Shown here: positions 61,486 through 64,000 of the stretch, piece after piece | Layout of the letters: each line of letters starts with the position of its first letter | Numbering within the stretch: the first letter of the stretch is position 1 | Assembly: GCF_028649395.1 (NCBI RefSeq) | Contig: NZ_JAQSUW010000015.1 | Location: 1 to 64,000 of the forward strand | Direction of reading: 5' to 3' | DNA: 64,000 bases | DNA from: Pseudomonas sp. Gutcm_11s | GTDB taxonomy: Bacteria > Pseudomonadota > Gammaproteobacteria > Pseudomonadales > Pseudomonadaceae | Notes under the pieces: generated by a model | What the model was told of the DNA's origin: nothing | The model's input: only the letters and a program-made list of their open reading frames with translations | Databases searched by the model: none | Position numbers and translations under genes: made by a program

Positions 61486-62229
61486 ATGAACAACGAATTC
61501 GAACAACGTCTGGCGGTGGTGACTGGCGCCAGTTCCGGTATTGGTCTGGCTGTGAGCGAGCTGCTGTTGCAGCGCGGCGCGCGGGTGCTGGCGATGTCGC
61601 GCCGGCTGGGTGGCCTGGAGCCGCTGCTGGCGCGTTATCCCGAGCAGCTGTTCTGGCAGGAGGGCGATGTGACCAGCGATGCCTCGCTCAAGACCCTGGC
61701 CGAGCGCGCCGCCGAGCTGGGCGAGGTGCATTACCTGGTACCCAACGCGGGTATCGCCAAGCTGGCGCCGGGTAGCGATCTGCAGGCCTTCGACGAGCAG
61801 TGGCGGGTCAACGGTGCCGGTGCGGTGAATACCTTCTACGCGCTGAAGGCGCAGCTGGCCGGGCCGGCGTCGGTGGTGTTCATCAGCACCTTCCTGCGCC
61901 ATTTGGGCTTCGTTGGCCTGGGCGCCTATATCGCCAGCAAGGCGGCGCTGTTGGCGTTGGTGCGCAGCCTGGCGCTGGAGCATGCGGGCGAGGGCGTGCG
62001 CCTGAACCTGGTGTCGCCGGGGCCGACCGCCACGCCGATCTGGAATAGCCTGGGCCTGCCGGACGAGGCGCTGGCCGGGGTCGCCAGCGAGGTCAATGCG
62101 CGGTTGGTGGATGGCGAGTTCCTCAGCTCCGAGGCGGTGGCCGAGGTGGTGCTGTTCCAGCTGTCCCATGGTGCGCGTGGCGTCTATGGCCAGGACTGGG
62201 TTGTCGACAAGGGCTACACACTCCGCTGA
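61486..62229 (+). CDS. Short-chain dehydrogenase/reductase
   Basis: A 247-residue NAD(P)-dependent oxidoreductase. The cofactor motif VTGASSGIGLAV is at residues 12-23, PNAGIAKL near 84, and the catalytic Ser and Tyr-x-x-x-Lys in VFISTFLRHLG and AYIASKAA near residues 130-150. The ATG at 61486 is preferred over the GTG just before it because GAGG lies 5 bases upstream of the ATG. The stop codon forms the border of the MITE-like element that follows. Substrate unknown. Confidence 0.87.
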   Translation: MNNEFEQRLAVVTGASSGIGLAVSELLLQRGARVLAMSRRLGGLEPLLARYPEQLFWQEGDVTSDASLKTLAERAAELGEVHYLVPNAGIAKLAPGSDLQAFDEQWRVNGAGAVNTFYALKAQLAGPASVVFISTFLRHLGFVGLGAYIASKAALLALVRSLALEHAGEGVRLNLVSPGPTATPIWNSLGLPDEALAGVASEVNARLVDGEFLSSEAVAEVVLFQLSHGARGVYGQDWVVDKGYTLR

Positions 62230-62370
62230 GAACCCGCTCATGCTCTCCTGACTCGCGGCCATACTGCGTTAAAAGCGGCCTCAAAATGCTCATTTACACT
62301 TCGTAAACTGCGCTTTTTCGGCCGCTTTTGCCTTGTCTGGCTCTAATTCAGAAGAGCCTGAGCGGGTTCT
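62229..62370. mobile_element. MITE-like palindromic element with 12-bp terminal inverted repeats
   Basis: AGAACCCGCTCA (62229-62240) and its exact complement (62359-62370) bound a 142-bp segment with no coding capacity. The centre is an imperfect 59-bp palindrome (62271-62329) with 10-bp perfect arms AAAAGCGGCC/GGCCGCTTTT and an inner TTTAC/GTAAA pair. Size and symmetry fit a miniature inverted-repeat transposable element or a large REP-type repeat. No transposase is in the window and no clear target duplication is visible. It begins on the last base of the SDR stop codon. Confidence 0.72.
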
Positions 62371-62447
62371 TGGCAGTTCTATAGCCGGAACGCTCGGCCG
62401 TGCTCCGCCCTCCAATTCATACCGGGATCGTCCCGTGGAGGTGATGC

Positions 62448-62600
62448 ATGAAACCGAGCCAACCGGCCAACCCGCCGCGAGTTCCACCCAAGCATTCCAA
62501 CGAGCCGCCACCGAAGGAAGAGCAGCCTGACGAGGCGATCACTGGCGAGCAGCCGCGCAGCCGCTCCAACGAGGGCGACCCGCAAGACCTGCCCGAATGA
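62448..62600 (+). CDS. Very small proline-rich charged protein
   Basis: A 50-residue open frame: MKPSQPANPPRVPPKHSNEP, then a Glu/Asp/Arg-rich part ending QDLPE. GGAGG lies 6 bases before the ATG, an ideal ribosome site, which makes translation likely. Composition (Pro, Glu, polar residues) predicts a disordered protein. A small hairpin, CGGGA-TCG-TCCCG, lies about 12 bp upstream of the start. I do not recognise the family; the real alternative is a chance frame. Confidence 0.6.
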   Translation: MKPSQPANPPRVPPKHSNEPPPKEEQPDEAITGEQPRSRSNEGDPQDLPE

Positions 62601-62718
62601 GGGCTAGCGGGCCGCGCCGAGCGTTGCCAATGGCTTTCTGCCAGCGGTGCTGATGGCGCTTTTTTAGCGTTGTCGCGGCGGGGGCAGCTCGTCCGGCTTG
62701 GCCGGCGGTCGGTGAACT

Positions 62719-62756
62719 CGACGGGTGTCGCGCGGTCAGTCACCCGTCGGCCTTTT
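62719..62756 (+). terminator. Terminator-like hairpin before the SH3-domain gene
   Basis: CGACGGGTG (62719-62727) pairs with CACCCGTCG (62741-62749) around a 13-nt loop, followed by GCCTTTT. The T-run is short, so termination may be partial. It would end the transcript of the very small gene upstream. Confidence 0.6.
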
Positions 62757-62830
62757 CGTGCACTGCGCGGGTGCCGGCATGTTCGCGCCCGCGTTGCGGG
62801 CTTCGTTCCTCTGTCTGGTGAAGATTGCCC

Positions 62831-63493
62831 ATGCTCTTGTCCCGCCTGCGTTCCGTGACTTCCTTTCCGTTCCAGCCCCGTGTCCTCACTGCCTGTTTGC
62901 TGGGCTCGTTGTGGGCGGCGGGCGCGCAGGCCGAGGAGGGCGCGCAGAGTTCGCGCTGGGTCAGCGACAGCCTGAACACCTATGTGCGCAGTGGCCCCAC
63001 CGATGGCTACCGCATCGTCGGCTCGCTCGGCTCCGGGCAGAAGGTCGAGCTGCTGCGCAGCCAGGGCGACTACAGCCAGGTGCGCAGCGACAACGGCGAC
63101 AGCGTGTGGATTCCCACCCGCGACCTGCAGAGCGTGCCCGGCCAGGCCGAGCGTCTGCCGCAGCTGGAGCAGAAGGTGGCCGACCTGAGCGCTGAGCTGA
63201 AGGGCATCGACGATACCTGGAAGACCCGCGTGCAGGGCATGCAGGAGACGCTGGATTCGCGCAAGACGCTGATCGACGAGCTGCAGGCCACCCGCAGCGA
63301 CCTGGACAGCCAGCTCAGCCAGGCCCAGGCCGACCTGCGCGAGGCCCAGGCGCAGCTGGGTGACGAGAACAAGCAGGTGCTGATGCGCTACATGGTTTAC
63401 GGCAGCAGCATTGCCGGCGCCGGCCTGCTGGCCGGGCTGATCCTGCCGACCATGCTGCGCGTGCGGAAAAAGCGTAACGACGGCTGGGTGTGA
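62831..63493 (+). CDS. SH3-domain, coiled-coil membrane protein (YgiM/TIGR04211 type)
   Basis: A 220-residue envelope protein. A long signal sequence is followed by a bacterial SH3 domain (about residues 42-105: RWVSDSLNTYVRSGPTDGYRIVGSLGSGQ...VWIPTRDL), a coiled coil (about 110-180, LEQKVADLSAELKG through LREAQAQLGDEN) and one C-terminal membrane helix (YGSSIAGAGLLAGLILPTML) with a basic end. This matches the YgiM family, whose role is thought to lie in envelope or peptidoglycan matters. The ATG at 62831 is taken; a TTG 6 bp upstream is less likely. The ribosome site is weak. Confidence 0.85.
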   Translation: MLLSRLRSVTSFPFQPRVLTACLLGSLWAAGAQAEEGAQSSRWVSDSLNTYVRSGPTDGYRIVGSLGSGQKVELLRSQGDYSQVRSDNGDSVWIPTRDLQSVPGQAERLPQLEQKVADLSAELKGIDDTWKTRVQGMQETLDSRKTLIDELQATRSDLDSQLSQAQADLREAQAQLGDENKQVLMRYMVYGSSIAGAGLLAGLILPTMLRVRKKRNDGWV

Positions 63494-63569
63494 GGCTGAT
63501 CGAGAACTAACCGGCCAGGCGTGACGGAATCTGTATAGTGGGGCGCTCATATGAGCAAGGAGCGCCGCC

Positions 63570-63746
63570 ATGTACGAGCCGATCAACAGCCCATTGCAGC
63601 TGAAACTGGATGAGCAAGTCGAAGCGTTCCTGACCAAGGGTGGTGAGATCACCCAGGTCGCCATTGGCACTTCCGGCCTCTCCGCCGACGCCAAGAAGGC
63701 CCACTGGTCCAAGCCCCAGGCCAAGAAGCCGGAAGCCAAGTCCTAG
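63570..63746 (+). CDS. Very small conserved-looking protein, 58 residues
   Basis: A 58-residue frame starting MYEPINSPLQLKLDEQVEAF, then LTKGGEITQVAIGTSG and a Lys/Ala-rich tail ending EAKS. AAGGAG lies 7 bases before the ATG, a very strong ribosome site. The phrase FLTKGGEITQV recalls the FLxxGGxIxxI segment at the end of some small transcription-related proteins such as SutA, but the match is too short to assign a function. It lies 76 bp after the SH3-domain gene and is convergent with the SulP gene. Confidence 0.68.
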   Translation: MYEPINSPLQLKLDEQVEAFLTKGGEITQVAIGTSGLSADAKKAHWSKPQAKKPEAKS

Positions 63747-63774
63747 ACGCTGGCTTCGGCTTCCATCCGGCGCC

Positions 63775-64000
63775 TCAGTCGTGGGCGCCGGCGCGTTTCA
63801 ATAGCTGCTTGCAGCGTTCGGAGAGGTGCACCACGCGCAGGTGCTTGCCGGCGCGCTCGTAGCGCTCGCGCAGGGTCTTCAGTGCGGCGATGGCGGAGTA
63901 GTCGACGAAGCTCAGGTGGCGGCAGTCCAGGGTCACCTGCTGCGGGTCGCTGGCCACGTCGAACAGGTTGAGGAAGGGCGTGGTGCTGGCGAAGAACAGC
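63775..64000 (-). CDS. SulP-family anion transporter, C-terminal STAS part (runs off right edge)
   Basis: The frame enters from the right edge and ends at 63775. The visible 74 residues read LFFASTTPFLNLFDVASDPQ, then VTLDCRHLSFVDYSAIAALKTL, RERYERAGKHLRVVHLSERCKQLLKRAG. This is the STAS domain that closes SulP sulfate/bicarbonate transporters; LFFAST is the usual link after the membrane part. The conserved phosphorylatable Ser position is in VDYSAIAAL. The transporter part is outside the window, so substrate cannot be told. Confidence 0.8.
   Translation of the reverse strand, partial: LFFASTTPFLNLFDVASDPQQVTLDCRHLSFVDYSAIAALKTLRERYERAGKHLRVVHLSERCKQLLKRAGAHD

Overview
The window is high-GC chromosomal DNA of a Pseudomonas (broad sense). 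This rests on the gene content: a Lap adhesin and its type I secretion genes, mmsR/mmsA/mmsB, paired fadD genes next to a MaoC hydratase and a lipase, an agmatine/putrescine cluster, and hrpA. The species cannot be resolved by reading. I saw no rRNA, tRNA, CRISPR array, prophage or IS transposase. CDS coordinates include the stop codon.

Layout. 1-8710: the N-terminal part of a giant LapA-type adhesin (minus strand, cut by the left edge) diverges from lapE-lapB-lapC, its export system; the adhesin has a TAAG site where a LapG-type protease would release it. 8707-10518: a TetR regulator diverging from a DUF2855 gene. 10562-18438: a valine-catabolic operon (mmsA, orphan ABC binding protein, acyl-CoA dehydrogenase, enoyl-CoA hydratase, 3-hydroxyisobutyryl-CoA hydrolase, mmsB) diverging from the AraC activator mmsR; two direct repeats 21 bp apart lie between them. 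18491-20697: a compact cysteine-rich operon (thioredoxin-like protein, secreted protein, DUF2024, Rof-like Rho antiterminator) diverging from a MarR regulator with a four-cysteine tail. 20701-23755: HDOD protein, PaaI thioesterase, ung, DUF6279 lipoprotein.

23843-30697: two export systems back to back. One is a CecR-like TetR/HlyD/ABC operon, the other a FUSC/DUF1656/HlyD (AaeB-X-A type) operon. 30755-37286: lipid genes (MaoC hydratase, lipase, fadD2, fadD1, thioesterase), plus an ABC-type binding protein. 37350-43443: a LysR regulator diverging from an agmatine-to-putrescine operon with two agmatine deiminases, one cytosolic and one with a Tat signal. 43542-48193: exported amidohydrolase, small membrane protein, chemoreceptor, SGNH hydrolase. 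48291-58118: hrpA, a membrane diguanylate cyclase, DUF3079, DUF3087, a serine hydrolase, an AraC/LysE pair, an alpha/beta hydrolase and VF530.

58119-61071 is strikingly AT-rich and carries one long gene for a GGDEF protein with extra C-terminal domains, probably acquired by transfer. 61072-64000 returns to high GC: glycine-zipper protein, SDR enzyme, a MITE-like palindromic element, two very small genes, an SH3/coiled-coil membrane protein and the C-terminus of a SulP transporter.

The most interesting items are the cysteine-rich MarR regulon (18491-20697), the AT-rich GGDEF gene (58308-60554), the agmatine cluster with an exported deiminase, and the MITE-like element at 62229-62370.
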